Assembly: GCF_027924105.1 (NCBI RefSeq)
Contig: NZ_AP026972.1
Location: forward strand, 1,178,001-1,242,000
DNA length: 64,000 nt
DNA from: Polynucleobacter sp. KF022
GTDB lineage: Bacteria; Pseudomonadota; Gammaproteobacteria; Burkholderiales; Burkholderiaceae
Reading direction: 5' to 3'
Shown here: positions 1 to 8,447 of the stretch, one piece after another
Layout: every line of letters starts with the position of its first letter
How positions within the stretch are numbered: the first letter of the stretch is position 1
Program-made: the position numbers and the translations under genes
Notes under the pieces: generated by a model
What the model saw: the letters and a program-made list of their open reading frames with translations, nothing else
What the model was told of the DNA's origin: nothing
Database searches by the model: none

Positions 1-400
1 CATCACCAATAAATAAGATCACGTTCCTTACTTTTCGCGGACCGCTAAAGTAAACATCCCAAGTCACTTTTAACTTTTCTTGCGCAGTACGCGCCACCAG
101 CTCGTACTTGCCTGCCTTTGCCAACTGCACATCCCGATAAATTACCGCACTACCTTTGCCATTTTCATCTGAGATAAATTCAGATTTACTGGAGACTAAT
201 TTATTAATTGGGAGTCCATTTAATTCAATGATGACATCGCTAGGGCTAGCAACCTGATTGAACTCAATCTTGATATCGAATTTTGAACCCGCCAAAATAC
301 TCGCTTGATCGATTGGATAGATAGCTGCAGCATGCGCAAAGCCAGTAATTGATACCAGCAGAATCAGAGCTAACGATTTAAAGGAATGGAGGCTTGTCAT
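1..400 (-). CDS. Alkaline phosphatase, N-terminal part (runs off the window)
   Basis: The frame starts at ATG 400-398 and is open to the window edge (133 codons). Residues 1-24 form a Sec signal peptide ending in FAHA. Residues 25-120 look like an Ig-like or beta-rich lead domain. The last visible residues read NVILFIGD (126-133), the classic start of the alkaline phosphatase catalytic domain, whose Asp binds metal. The family hydrolyses phosphomonoesters in the periplasm or outside the cell. The pst/pho genes nearby and a PhoB-box-like repeat at 452-468 support a phosphate-starvation role. No SD is visible. The catalytic serine and most metal ligands lie outside the window, so the exact subfamily is open. 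Confidence 0.75.
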   Translation of the reverse strand, partial: MTSLHSFKSLALILLVSITGFAHAAAIYPIDQASILAGSKFDIKIEFNQVASPSDVIIELNGLPINKLVSSKSEFISDENGKGSAVIYRDVQLAKAGKYELVARTAQEKLKVTWDVYFSGPRKVRNVILFIGD

Positions 401-451
401 GAAGTAAAAATAATCAAAAGGTTTGGGCAGATTACAATATCTTCCAAAATC

Positions 452-468
452 ATGACATTCTGATGACC
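452..468 (-). promoter_or_regulatory. Candidate PhoB (PHO) box upstream of alkaline phosphatase
   Basis: On the minus strand this reads GGTCATCAGAATGTCAT: two TGTCAT-like half sites starting 11 bp apart with an AT-rich spacer, as in PHO boxes. The first half site has one mismatch (GGTCAT). It lies about 50 bp before the alkaline phosphatase start, in the right orientation. Similar repeats occur before pstS and the CorA-family gene. Confidence 0.55.
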
Positions 469-484
469 TTCGGCATTACAAATC

Positions 485-1927
485 CTACAAAGCTGTTTTT
501 TTCTTTGCTGCTTTCAATTTTCCAGATTTGACAGCTTTACAAAACTGCTCATAATCTTTCATATTCTGCTTTGCATATGACTTTGCGAATGCATATAAAG
601 CCTCATTCAACCCATCAGATTGGCCGCAATATCCTGCGATCATGGCAGCATCACCGGAACGAGCATGACCTAATGCCAGGGCCCAGCCAAATAACTTTGC
701 ATAGTCCGGAAATGTTTTTAAAGTCACTCCGCCAGTGCCGACTCCGATGCCACCCTTCATATCTCGCAATTGACGCAGATAGAAGCCCTGGCTTCTATTT
801 ATATCGTACTGAACTGCCCCGTAGTTTAAAAAGATATCGGGCGCACCCTGCAAGAGTCTCTGGCCTGCGACTACCCGCCTCCCCATATCTCGATAAATTG
901 ACTCCCCTAAATAGGGACTTAAGACGGATCGTTGAGCTTCCTTGTATTGAAGAAATAAAGGATCCTGCCCACTATCACCCTCAAAATATAAAACCATGCA
1001 ATTAGTTCCGACGCTACCAACCCCCACAACCTTTCGGGCAAAATCTTTTAAGGAATAGCGCTGAAATAGTATTTGCCTATCAGCCAGCAAAGTGCTGGCG
1101 TAATTCAATAATGCTTTATCAATCAATGGCAATAATGGGGTACCGTAGGCATCCTTTTTAAAATGCTCAATCAAAGGAGGTCTGTTGATAATTTTTCGAT
1201 TCTTACCCACCAAGGTCGTCAAGCTCTCCAGTACTTGAATATTGCCCTGCCCTTTAGTTTCCTTTAAATAAACATCCAATTTCCTCTGATGCTCTTTACT
1301 AAAGTGCTTGCGAATATCTTTTTCGCCGATAAACTCCTGCGCCAAATCTAAATAAGGCATTTTTGCGTATTGCTCAATACGCTTTTGATATTCAGATGTA
1401 ATCTGATAAACCAATTTTTTACCCAATGCTTTATCGCCACCCATGCTATCTGAGGCAATTAACGCACTAGCAACCAAACGCTTGATATCCCACTCCCAGC
1501 TTCCTGGCAAAGTCTCATCAAAATCATTAATACCAAATACTAAGCGGTGCTCAGCGGTACCAAATAATCCAAAATTGGATACGTGCATATCACCACAAAG
1601 CTGTACAGTGATATTGGTGGACGGCTGATTAGCAAGATCTTGCGCCATGATGGCAGCACCGCCACGATAAAAAGCAAAAGGCGATTGCAACATGCGTTCA
1701 TAACGAATCGGAATTAAAGATTCGATACGTTGTTTAGCTTGCGCCTCCAATATCTGTATAGGATCAATGCGATTTTTAGGGGGCGTATATACCCCTTGGT
1801 CTGCAATACTCACCACCTTGCGTAAATCCTTGCCATCTGCCATGCGCTTCTTGATACTTGGGCGTGGGTCCTTAAAGGTCTCTACTGATCTCAAAACAGC
1901 AAATTGTGGTTTCTTCTGGGAGGACAT
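485..1927 (-). CDS. DUF2252 family protein
   Basis: A 480-residue protein with the hallmark DUF2252 motifs: GDMHVSNFG at 112-120, NDFDE at 134-138 and WEWDIKR at 144-150. This HxxNFG...DFD arrangement resembles the catalytic core of aminoglycoside-phosphotransferase and kinase-like folds, so a phosphotransfer activity is plausible, but no substrate is established for the family. The C-terminus is basic (LKAAKKKTAL). No signal peptide is seen, so it should be cytosolic. It follows the alkaline phosphatase gene on the same strand upstream of it, but an 84-bp gap holding a PhoB box separates them. The family call is firm; the function is unknown. Confidence 0.85.
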   Translation of the reverse strand: MSSQKKPQFAVLRSVETFKDPRPSIKKRMADGKDLRKVVSIADQGVYTPPKNRIDPIQILEAQAKQRIESLIPIRYERMLQSPFAFYRGGAAIMAQDLANQPSTNITVQLCGDMHVSNFGLFGTAEHRLVFGINDFDETLPGSWEWDIKRLVASALIASDSMGGDKALGKKLVYQITSEYQKRIEQYAKMPYLDLAQEFIGEKDIRKHFSKEHQRKLDVYLKETKGQGNIQVLESLTTLVGKNRKIINRPPLIEHFKKDAYGTPLLPLIDKALLNYASTLLADRQILFQRYSLKDFARKVVGVGSVGTNCMVLYFEGDSGQDPLFLQYKEAQRSVLSPYLGESIYRDMGRRVVAGQRLLQGAPDIFLNYGAVQYDINRSQGFYLRQLRDMKGGIGVGTGGVTLKTFPDYAKLFGWALALGHARSGDAAMIAGYCGQSDGLNEALYAFAKSYAKQNMKDYEQFCKAVKSGKLKAAKKKTAL

Positions 1928-2017
1928 GGGTTACCTAGCTAATGAGTATACCCAACGATATTAACGCCTATATAAAAAATGGCCTCAAATTAAGGAAATA
2001 CTAAAGGCTGAGGCGGT

Positions 2018-2521
2018 CTATTCCGAGTTAAATCGATGATGAATAGAATGTAATTCATCTTTAATCTGCAAATGATCCAACTTTTCTACTGGAAGATCAA
2101 TCAGTAGTTCAATGCGATTACGTAAACCCATTTCAACTTTTCTAAAAGCTTCCCACATATCATGCTCGCTACCAACGACCGCAGCTGGGTCCATAAACCC
2201 CCAATGAGCAGTTGCAGGATGGCCAGGCCAATATGGGCATTCTTCCCCAGCAGCAGAATCGCAAACGGTGATGATGAAATCCATATGAGGAGCGTCTTGT
2301 CGGCCAAACTCATCCCATGTTTTGCTTCTCAGCAATTCAAGCGGATAACCCATCTCCCTTGCAAGTTTTAATGCGATTGGATGTACAAATAATTTTGGCT
2401 GCGAGCCTGCAGAATATCCAATAAAGCGCCCATGACTGAGGGTGGTGGCAAGTGCCTCCCCTAAAATTGAACGAGCTGAATTACCCGTGCAGAGAAAGAG
2501 AATGTTATAGGGTCGAGTCAT
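2018..2521 (-). CDS. arsC: ArsC-type arsenate reductase / low-MW phosphatase fold
   Basis: A 167-residue cytosolic protein of the LMW protein tyrosine phosphatase fold. The P-loop CTGNSARS supplies C11 and R17 (CX5R). C87 in ITVCD and C95 in EECP match the second and third redox cysteines of thioredoxin-coupled ArsC, which reduces arsenate to arsenite through a cysteine cascade. The Asp in FMDPAA fits the general acid. No arsR, acr3 or arsB gene is beside it. The neighbourhood concerns phosphate uptake, through which arsenate enters the cell. A plain LMW phosphatase is the alternative, but the extra cysteines favour ArsC. No SD is evident before ATG 2521. Confidence 0.8.
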   Translation of the reverse strand: MTRPYNILFLCTGNSARSILGEALATTLSHGRFIGYSAGSQPKLFVHPIALKLAREMGYPLELLRSKTWDEFGRQDAPHMDFIITVCDSAAGEECPYWPGHPATAHWGFMDPAAVVGSEHDMWEAFRKVEMGLRNRIELLIDLPVEKLDHLQIKDELHSIHHRFNSE

Positions 2522-2533
2522 CAGCTGGTGATT

Positions 2534-2707
2534 TCAAATGATTTCATCAAGTCGCAATGTATATTTTCTATCCAGTAGAAAATGATTTATTTTTGGATCT
2601 CTTATTGAAGTGTCCTTAGATTCATGTTCTTTTGAGCCCATGGAGGATTTCTCTTGCACTTCATTTCTAAATACATCAGATAAATATTTAGTGAGTTGGT
2701 GATTCAT
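2534..2707 (-). CDS. Possible small protein (57 aa), unknown
   Basis: A short frame from ATG 2707 to TGA 2534 encodes 57 charged residues beginning MNHQLTKYLSDVF. A weak purine stretch (AGAAAG) lies about 9 nt upstream. It sits just before arsC in the same direction with a 12-bp gap, so it could be co-transcribed. I recognise no family. It may be spurious, because codon use in so short a frame is uninformative. Confidence 0.3.
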   Translation of the reverse strand: MNHQLTKYLSDVFRNEVQEKSSMGSKEHESKDTSIRDPKINHFLLDRKYTLRLDEII

Positions 2708-2784
2708 GATATTTTCTTTCTAAGAAGTAATGAATATCGACATCCTAGGCTTTATATATTTCACTTTTATTAACCACCTAGGCA

Positions 2785-2810
2785 AGAAAAAACCCAGCAC
2801 ATGCTGGGTT
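2785..2810 (-). terminator. Rho-independent terminator after the 30-aa gene
   Basis: Minus-strand hairpin AACCCAGC/GCTGGGTT with a 4-nt loop, followed by a T-run (TTTTTTCT). It lies about 80 nt downstream of the 30-aa frame at 2890-2982 and so would end its transcript. Confidence 0.75.
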
Positions 2811-2889
2811 ATGAAGGAAACATACACTTTATCTTGGCCGGATACTCCCCGACAATTCAATGTAATCTCAGATCATGACACTACGATGA

Positions 2890-2982
2890 CTAACTTCCTA
2901 GTTGATGTCTTGCATAACGATTGACATAAGCAGCTTTCGCTTCATTCCATGCTTGCCACATACGTAATATCAATTTTTTCAT
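2890..2982 (-). CDS. Candidate 30-aa basic small protein
   Basis: ATG 2982 to TAG 2890 encodes 30 residues, beginning MKKLILRMWQAWNEAKAA and continuing YVNRYARHQLGS. A good SD (AAGGAT) sits 6 nt upstream. A strong minus-strand terminator follows at 2785-2810, and divergent mgtC begins at 3159. The peptide is basic and aromatic and looks like one amphipathic helix. The three elements (SD, frame, terminator) together argue for a real gene. I recognise no family. Confidence 0.5.
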   Translation of the reverse strand: MKKLILRMWQAWNEAKAAYVNRYARHQLGS

Positions 2983-3158
2983 GTTGCATCCTTATGGTGA
3001 AAGATTTTTGTGCACAACTCTGTCTTGTAGAGATGTGATGCCTACTGTAAGTCAATTATTCATGCGGCAAATGACAAAGTGAAGACGCTTTTGTGACCAA
3101 ATGATGTGGCTGAGATACACTGAGTGAAACATCAATGCATATCCAATAAGGAAATGAC

Positions 3159-3635
3159 ATGCTCGATTGGAATCTCTACGGAACCATTGCACTTCGCCTG
3201 GCTTTAGCTTTATTAGTCGGAGCTATTCTTGGGCTCAATCGCTGGTTGCACCATAAATCAGCTGGAATTCGTACACACTCTTTGGTGGCCATTGGCGCTG
3301 CAACTGCCGTAATGCTCATCAGCGATTTTGTACAAGATGATGCCCAGGCAGTCAGTCGGGTTCTTCAAGGCCTGATTACTGGATTGGGGTTTTTGGGTGC
3401 CGGTGTCATTATTCATGAGCAGCGGTCTCAGAGGGTCCACGGCCTCACTACTGCGGCCAGCCTTTGGGCGTGCGCCCTGATTGGGGCAGCCTTTGGAGCC
3501 GGACAATTTATCCTTGGGGGGATCTCTTTAGGGGCTATTTTGGTTACTTTAGCCCTTGGTGGACCACTGGAAAGGCTGGTTGCCCAGCTCAATGGAGTCA
3601 AAAGAGGCTCCGAAATTTCGGGGGATCCTGACTAA
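3159..3635 (+). CDS. mgtC: MgtC/SapB family inner-membrane protein
   Basis: A 158-residue polytopic protein with four to five hydrophobic segments. It carries typical MgtC-family features: early RLALALLVGAILGLNR, then AGIRTHSLVAIGAA and GLGFLGAGVI. The long C-terminal ACT-like domain of Salmonella MgtC is missing, as in short SapB-type members. The family is linked to Mg2+ limitation and to control of F1Fo-ATPase and phosphate homeostasis in pathogens; here the role is inferred. An SD (AAGGAAATG) precedes ATG 3159. It is transcribed divergently from the 30-aa gene. Confidence 0.8.
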   Translation: MLDWNLYGTIALRLALALLVGAILGLNRWLHHKSAGIRTHSLVAIGAATAVMLISDFVQDDAQAVSRVLQGLITGLGFLGAGVIIHEQRSQRVHGLTTAASLWACALIGAAFGAGQFILGGISLGAILVTLALGGPLERLVAQLNGVKRGSEISGDPD

Positions 3636-3718
3636 AACCCACTTAAACAGTCAAAAAATGCAGTTTTGTCATATTACTTTGCTAGCATTAGCCATCCCAA
3701 TAATGACAATCAAATGCC

Positions 3719-3919
3719 ATGAGTGAATATAGATACGCAGATGCAGTAAAGCAGCTACAGGAAAGTGGTGCTATTGGCCTAGTGGACCTGAAAAGTCTTC
3801 CTCACGAGGATCTTGTAGAGCTTTTTGAAGAAATCAAAGTTTGGTGCCTATACGCAGGTGGCAAAACTGAAAAACTGCCTAAAGAGTCTAAAAAGAAGAA
3901 AAAGAAGAAGAAAGATTAA
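3719..3919 (+). CDS. Small hypothetical protein with polylysine tail (66 aa)
   Basis: A 66-residue acidic-then-basic protein. The first 50 residues look helical (MSEYRYADAVKQLQESGAIG, then a LVDLKSLPHEDLVELFEEI-type helix), and the last 13 are almost all lysine. The tail could bind nucleic acid or phosphate-rich polymers, but that is a guess. An ATG 6 nt upstream is closed at once by TGA, so the second ATG is used; the SD is poor. It converges on phoR with a 3-bp gap. Confidence 0.55.
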   Translation: MSEYRYADAVKQLQESGAIGLVDLKSLPHEDLVELFEEIKVWCLYAGGKTEKLPKESKKKKKKKKD

Positions 3920-3922
3920 ATC

Positions 3923-5221
3923 TTAGGGTGCAATTCGCTCTTTTGGAAAGCGCAGTATGAAAGTGCTACCCTTGCCTGGCGTACTTTCAATAATGAGTTG
4001 AGCTTGATGGCGGCTTGCAATATGTTTAACAATTGCCAAACCCAATCCTGTCCCACCTGTATCCCTTGAACGACTTCTATCGACACGATAAAAACGCTCA
4101 GTAAGTCTTGAGAGATGCTCAGAGGCGATACCAGGACCGGTATCTGTCACAGAAAATTCTCCATACCCTTCAGCATTAATTTCCCACTTCACATTGATCG
4201 AACCAATGTCTGGGGTATAACGAATTGCATTTGAAACTAAATTACTAAATGCAGAGAGTATTTCTCTTTCATCTCCTAATATGGAGCATTGATTGAGAAC
4301 GTCAAAATTAAAACTGTGTCTACCCTGAGACAATGCCTCAGCATCATTTCTAATTAAAGCCATCAACATTTCAGGATTAATGGCCTTGCTCGCCGCAGGT
4401 AATGAATTAGCCTCTAAATTGGCAAGTGTTAATAAATCCTCAACCAAACTTTTCATGCGCTGAGCTTGAGACATCATCATGTCAAAGTATTGATCACGTT
4501 GACCCTTCTCAAGATCTAAGGTTTGGACTGTCTCCAAAAATCCCATGAGTACAGTGATAGGCGTTCTCATCTCATGCGAAACGTTAGCAACGAAATCTCG
4601 TCGCATTGCATCTGCTTTTTGTAGGTCGGTGACGTTTTGAACTAGCAATAAGTGGCGCTGGTTTCCGAATGGAAATAATTGCAACATGAGACTCAGGCTA
4701 CTACTAGGGCCCATTCTTTCGAGAAGTAAAGGTTCATCAAAGTTACGCTTATTAATATATTGAATGAACTCTGGACGTCGAATGAGGAAGTTAATTCGCT
4801 GCATTACATCGCGCTTAAAGTTCAGCCCAAAAAAACGCTCTGAAATCGCATTACACCATTCAATTTGATCGTTTTCATCCAACATCAAAATGCCGTTAGG
4901 AGACGCCTGGAAAGCCTCAATAAAGCGATTATGCTGCTGCTCAACAGTTCGCATCTTTTGCTTCAAAGCTTTGACTAATCGTTGCAACCTAAATAAAACC
5001 TCTTCCCAGAAACCGCTGGGTAAAGACATACTCTCCAGTGAGTCCGATTGAATACTTTTTTCCAGGCGGGCTAGATTGATGTAGGAGTACACCAGAGGGA
5101 TAGAAAGTAGCGCAATCGCCGAGAAGATAGCCCATTGTGCGCCCCAGTTATAAAGGACTATTAATGCGACTATAAATGCTAGGCAAATAAGAAAGAAAAA
5201 GCGGGTTAAGGCGGAAATCAT
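3923..5221 (-). CDS. phoR: Phosphate regulon sensor histidine kinase PhoR
   Basis: 432 residues. Two N-terminal membrane helices (about 8-24 and 28-46) are followed by a PAS domain (about 95-200). A HisKA domain has the H-box SHEMRTP (phospho-acceptor His216), and a HATPase domain has an N-box (NLVSNAIRYTP), DTGPGIA and GTGLGLAI. PhoR senses phosphate flux through PstSCAB/PhoU and phosphorylates PhoB. It is the last gene of the pst-pho cluster, 65 nt after phoB. No SD is seen; TAACAT stands 6 nt before ATG, so a weak internal leaderless start is possible. Confidence 0.93.
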   Translation of the reverse strand: MISALTRFFFLICLAFIVALIVLYNWGAQWAIFSAIALLSIPLVYSYINLARLEKSIQSDSLESMSLPSGFWEEVLFRLQRLVKALKQKMRTVEQQHNRFIEAFQASPNGILMLDENDQIEWCNAISERFFGLNFKRDVMQRINFLIRRPEFIQYINKRNFDEPLLLERMGPSSSLSLMLQLFPFGNQRHLLLVQNVTDLQKADAMRRDFVANVSHEMRTPITVLMGFLETVQTLDLEKGQRDQYFDMMMSQAQRMKSLVEDLLTLANLEANSLPAASKAINPEMLMALIRNDAEALSQGRHSFNFDVLNQCSILGDEREILSAFSNLVSNAIRYTPDIGSINVKWEINAEGYGEFSVTDTGPGIASEHLSRLTERFYRVDRSRSRDTGGTGLGLAIVKHIASRHQAQLIIESTPGKGSTFILRFPKERIAP

Positions 5222-5286
5222 ATTGCAATGTTAGACCATCTCAAGGGCGACCCTGAAATGGCCATAAAAAACCTGAAAAATCGGCT

Positions 5287-6000
5287 TTAGACTTCGGTTG
5301 GAATTTTTGTGATGCGGTACCCACTACCCCGAACCGTCTCAATGAAGCGGTCACAATCTACAGAACTTAATGCAGCTCTCAAGCGCTTGATATGAACATC
5401 TACAGTGCGCTCTTCAATATAAACCTCGTTACCCCAAACATTATCTAGCAGGCTTGTTCGTGAATGAACTCGCTCTGGGTTGGCCATGAAATATTGCAGA
5501 AGTCTATATTCCGTAGGACCTAGGGAGATTGGCTTAGGGTCTGAATTAGGCCAGATTGCTAAGACCCTGTGGGAACTTGGGTCCAGTTTCAATGGGCCAA
5601 CCGTAAGGGGTCCAGTATCTTCAGTTGGGGTCTGTCTACGCAGTAGCGCTTTAACCCGAGCAATTAACTCTTTGGGCGAAAAAGGCTTGGTGACATAGTC
5701 ATCCGCCCCCGAGTCTAGGCCCATTACCTTATCAGCCTCTTCGCTTTTAGCCGTCAACATCAAAATAGGCAAGCCTCTTGTGCGCTCATTTGCCCTGAGC
5801 TCTTTGGCAAACTGCACGCCTGACTTACCGGGTAGCATCCAGTCCAAAATAATCAGACTTGGTAGGCGATCCTTCAGAATGCCTTGAGCAATGTCAGTTT
5901 GCATTGCACGTTCGACCTCATAACCAGCATGAGTCAAATTAATTGCAATTAGCTCCGCAATCGATGGCTCATCTTCAACTATTAGTATGCGGTGAGTCAT
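5287..6000 (-). CDS. phoB: Phosphate regulon response regulator PhoB
   Basis: 237 residues. The receiver domain has acidic residues E9/D10, phospho-acceptor D53 in ILDWMLP and a conserved Lys in TKPFSP. The OmpR-type winged-helix effector domain contains TEYRLLQYFM, RTVDVHIKRLR and a C-terminal VRGSGYRI. Phosphorylated PhoB binds PHO boxes made of 11-bp-spaced TGTCA repeats. Such repeats are found before pstS, the alkaline phosphatase and the CorA-like gene in this window. It lies 14 nt after phoU and is presumably read from the pst operon. Confidence 0.95.
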   Translation of the reverse strand: MTHRILIVEDEPSIAELIAINLTHAGYEVERAMQTDIAQGILKDRLPSLIILDWMLPGKSGVQFAKELRANERTRGLPILMLTAKSEEADKVMGLDSGADDYVTKPFSPKELIARVKALLRRQTPTEDTGPLTVGPLKLDPSSHRVLAIWPNSDPKPISLGPTEYRLLQYFMANPERVHSRTSLLDNVWGNEVYIEERTVDVHIKRLRAALSSVDCDRFIETVRGSGYRITKIPTEV

Positions 6001-6014
6001 TTGGATAGGTCGAT

Positions 6015-6722
6015 TTATTCTTTAGTAGCTTCGCGCACTAAATCTGCGTGCGGAATGTGACGAACATCAGAACCTTTTGCAATGTAGATTACAAATTCGG
6101 CAATATTCTTAGCATGATCACCAATACGCTCGATTGCCTTAGCAATAGTTAGCATATCTAGGCCGGTAGTAATCGTATGCGGATCTTCAGACATGTAAGT
6201 AATGAGTTTACGAACGAAGCCTCTGAATTCTTCATCAATCTGACGATCCTCAGCCACAACCTCTGCTGCTGCAACCGTATCAAGTCTGGCAAATGCATCT
6301 AAGCTACGGCGCAATAAATTAATCGCCATTTGTCCCGACAGACGAATTTCGGCAACATTAATATTGTGTGGCGCGCCAGACTCAATCAAGCATTTTGTTC
6401 GCTTAGCAACGCGTTCTGCCTCATCACCTGCTCGCTCTAAATTAGTAATTGCTTTGGATACCGCCATCACCAAACGAAGATCACGGGCCGTAGGTTGACG
6501 ACGTGCAATGACTTCGGTGCAGGCTAAATCAATCTGAATCTCAAGATCATTAACTAGCTTTTCGTTATCGATTACGATGTTGCAAGTATCAATGTCCATT
6601 TGCGTAAAAGCACGCATCGCTGTAGCAATTTGTGACTCAACCAATCCACCCATTTCAAGCAGACGGCTTGAAAGTGAATTGAGATCAGCGTCAAATTGTG
6701 ATGATAAGTGTTTATCTGGCAT
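6015..6722 (-). CDS. phoU: Phosphate-specific transport accessory protein PhoU
   Basis: A 235-residue all-helical cytosolic protein with the two repeated PhoU three-helix bundles. The metal-binding acidic signatures are visible (RAGDEAERVAKR in the first half, ERIGDHAKNIAEF in the second). PhoU couples PstSCAB activity to PhoR and suppresses the Pho regulon when phosphate is plentiful. It follows pstB by 13 nt and precedes phoB by 14 nt, a compact operon order. Confidence 0.95.
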   Translation of the reverse strand: MPDKHLSSQFDADLNSLSSRLLEMGGLVESQIATAMRAFTQMDIDTCNIVIDNEKLVNDLEIQIDLACTEVIARRQPTARDLRLVMAVSKAITNLERAGDEAERVAKRTKCLIESGAPHNINVAEIRLSGQMAINLLRRSLDAFARLDTVAAAEVVAEDRQIDEEFRGFVRKLITYMSEDPHTITTGLDMLTIAKAIERIGDHAKNIAEFVIYIAKGSDVRHIPHADLVREATKE

Positions 6723-6735
6723 TTAGTGTCTCCAA

Positions 6736-7584
6736 TTAACCAAAGCGGCCGGTTATATAGTCTTCTGTTTCTTTGCGCTTAGGCTTAATAAATATTTCAT
6801 CAGTTTTACCATACTCAACCAAGCTACCAAGATACATATAGGCGGTATAGTCAGATACACGGGCAGCCTGTTGCATGTTGTGCGTAACGATTGCAATCGT
6901 GTACTCATGCTTAAGCTCATTAATCAACTCTTCAATTTTTCCAGTAGAAATAGGATCCAAAGCAGAGGTTGGTTCGTCTAGCAAAATGACAGAAGGCTTT
7001 ACTGCAACACCGCGCGCAATACATAAGCGCTGCTGTTGACCGCCAGATAGAGATAGACCGCTTTGATTGAGCTTATCCTTAGCCTCATTCCATAATGCGG
7101 CCTTGTTCAATGCCCACTCAACACGCTCATCCATTTCAGAGCGAGAGAGCTTTTCATATAAGCGCACACCAAATGCAATATTCTCATAGATTGACATTGG
7201 GAATGGGGTTGGCTTTTGAAAAACCATACCAATACGTGAACGTAGCAGGTTTAAATCCTGCCCTGGCTCAAGAATGTTCTGGCCATAGAAATTAATTTCA
7301 CCTTCAGCACGCTGACCAGGGTAGAGATCGTACATACGATTCAAGGTGCGTAACAAAGTAGACTTGCCGCAACCTGAAGGGCCAATGAATGCAGTGACCT
7401 TGCCCTGCTCAATATCAAGGTTAATTTTTTTGAGTCCCTGGAAAGCGCCATAAAAGAAATTCAGATTTCTAACTTCGAGCGCATTAATTGTTGCCTGCAC
7501 TGGTTGTTGATTGGTTGTATCCACCCTACCTCCTTGACTATCGATCTTATTTAAGTCAAACATTGTGTTCATATTACTCATCAT
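6736..7584 (-). CDS. pstB: Phosphate ABC transporter ATPase PstB
   Basis: 282 residues with Walker A GPSGCGKS (68-75), the signature LSGGQQQR and Walker B ILLDEPTSALDP. The Q-loop region MVFQKPTPFPMSIYENI is typical of PstB. It powers phosphate import through PstC and PstA. The start overlaps the pstA stop by 4 nt (ATGA type), which indicates translational coupling. The first 30 or so residues are a polar extension beyond the usual family start; internal ATGs at M5 or M8 are possible alternatives. Confidence 0.95.
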   Translation of the reverse strand: MMSNMNTMFDLNKIDSQGGRVDTTNQQPVQATINALEVRNLNFFYGAFQGLKKINLDIEQGKVTAFIGPSGCGKSTLLRTLNRMYDLYPGQRAEGEINFYGQNILEPGQDLNLLRSRIGMVFQKPTPFPMSIYENIAFGVRLYEKLSRSEMDERVEWALNKAALWNEAKDKLNQSGLSLSGGQQQRLCIARGVAVKPSVILLDEPTSALDPISTGKIEELINELKHEYTIAIVTHNMQQAARVSDYTAYMYLGSLVEYGKTDEIFIKPKRKETEDYITGRFG

Positions 7585-8447
7585 GCTTGCACCTTCTCAC
7601 GAAATACGACTCGCGCTAATATATTTAAGCCAAGAACGGCAAATGTAATTAATAACGCTGCTGCCCATGCCAAATCAACCCAATTGTCATATGGACTCAT
7701 CGCAAACTGGAAAATCACCACAGGCAAGTTTGCCATTGGTGCATTCATATTAGTTGAGAAAAATTGGTTGTTTAACGCTGTAAATAATAAGGGCGCTGTT
7801 TCACCGCTAACGCGTGCAAGCGCTAATAAGATTCCGGTGATAACACCACTTTGAGCCGCTCTTAAAGTGATCATGAATGCTACTTTCCATTTAGGCGTAC
7901 CAAGGGCATAAGCTGCCTCACGAAGACTTCCAGGAACTAAACGCAGCATGTTTTCAGTAGTACGAACTACCACTGGAATTGCAATTAAAGCCAAGGCAAT
8001 AGTACCTGCCCAGCCTGAGAAGTGACGAACCTGGGCTACCACGATTGCATACACAAATAGACCGATCACAATGGAAGGGGCGGAAAGCATGATGTCTGTA
8101 ACAAAGCGTGTGATCGAAGCAACTTTACTTCTATCGCCATACTCAGAAAGGTACAAGCCAGCCAGTACACCAATAGGAGTGCTAATAAGGGTACAACTTG
8201 CCACAATCATGAGACTTCCAACGATGGCATTAGCTAAGCCACCACCCTCGGATCCAGGTGCAGGTGTACTGTTCAGAAATACACCTAAATTAATTGACGA
8301 AAATCCTTTAATAAATAGAACACTCAAGATCCATAGCAAGAAAATCATACCGAGAGCCATAGCCCCAGTAGAGAGCACTAAGCCAATTTTGTTTTCACGC
8401 TTACGTTTGGCAAAAATTGAGGGATTAATATTTGAAATACCGTTCAT
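7581..8447 (-). CDS. pstA: Phosphate ABC transporter permease PstA
   Basis: A 288-residue inner-membrane permease with six predicted helices. The ABC permease coupling motif is visible as EAAYALGTPKWKVAF in a cytosolic loop. It forms the phosphate channel with PstC and is driven by PstB. It overlaps pstC by 4 nt upstream and pstB by 4 nt downstream, as expected for a coupled operon. Confidence 0.95.
   Translation of the reverse strand: MNGISNINPSIFAKRKRENKIGLVLSTGAMALGMIFLLWILSVLFIKGFSSINLGVFLNSTPAPGSEGGGLANAIVGSLMIVASCTLISTPIGVLAGLYLSEYGDRSKVASITRFVTDIMLSAPSIVIGLFVYAIVVAQVRHFSGWAGTIALALIAIPVVVRTTENMLRLVPGSLREAAYALGTPKWKVAFMITLRAAQSGVITGILLALARVSGETAPLLFTALNNQFFSTNMNAPMANLPVVIFQFAMSPYDNWVDLAWAAALLITFAVLGLNILARVVFREKVQA

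Noticed and set aside
2018..2521. Complete arsenic resistance operon
   Set aside because: Only the ArsC-type gene is present; no arsR, acr3, arsB or arsH frames lie nearby.
2730..2924. 64-aa plus-strand frame beside arsC
   Set aside because: It runs through the minus-strand terminator hairpin and opposite the 30-aa gene, has no SD and shows no protein-like pattern.
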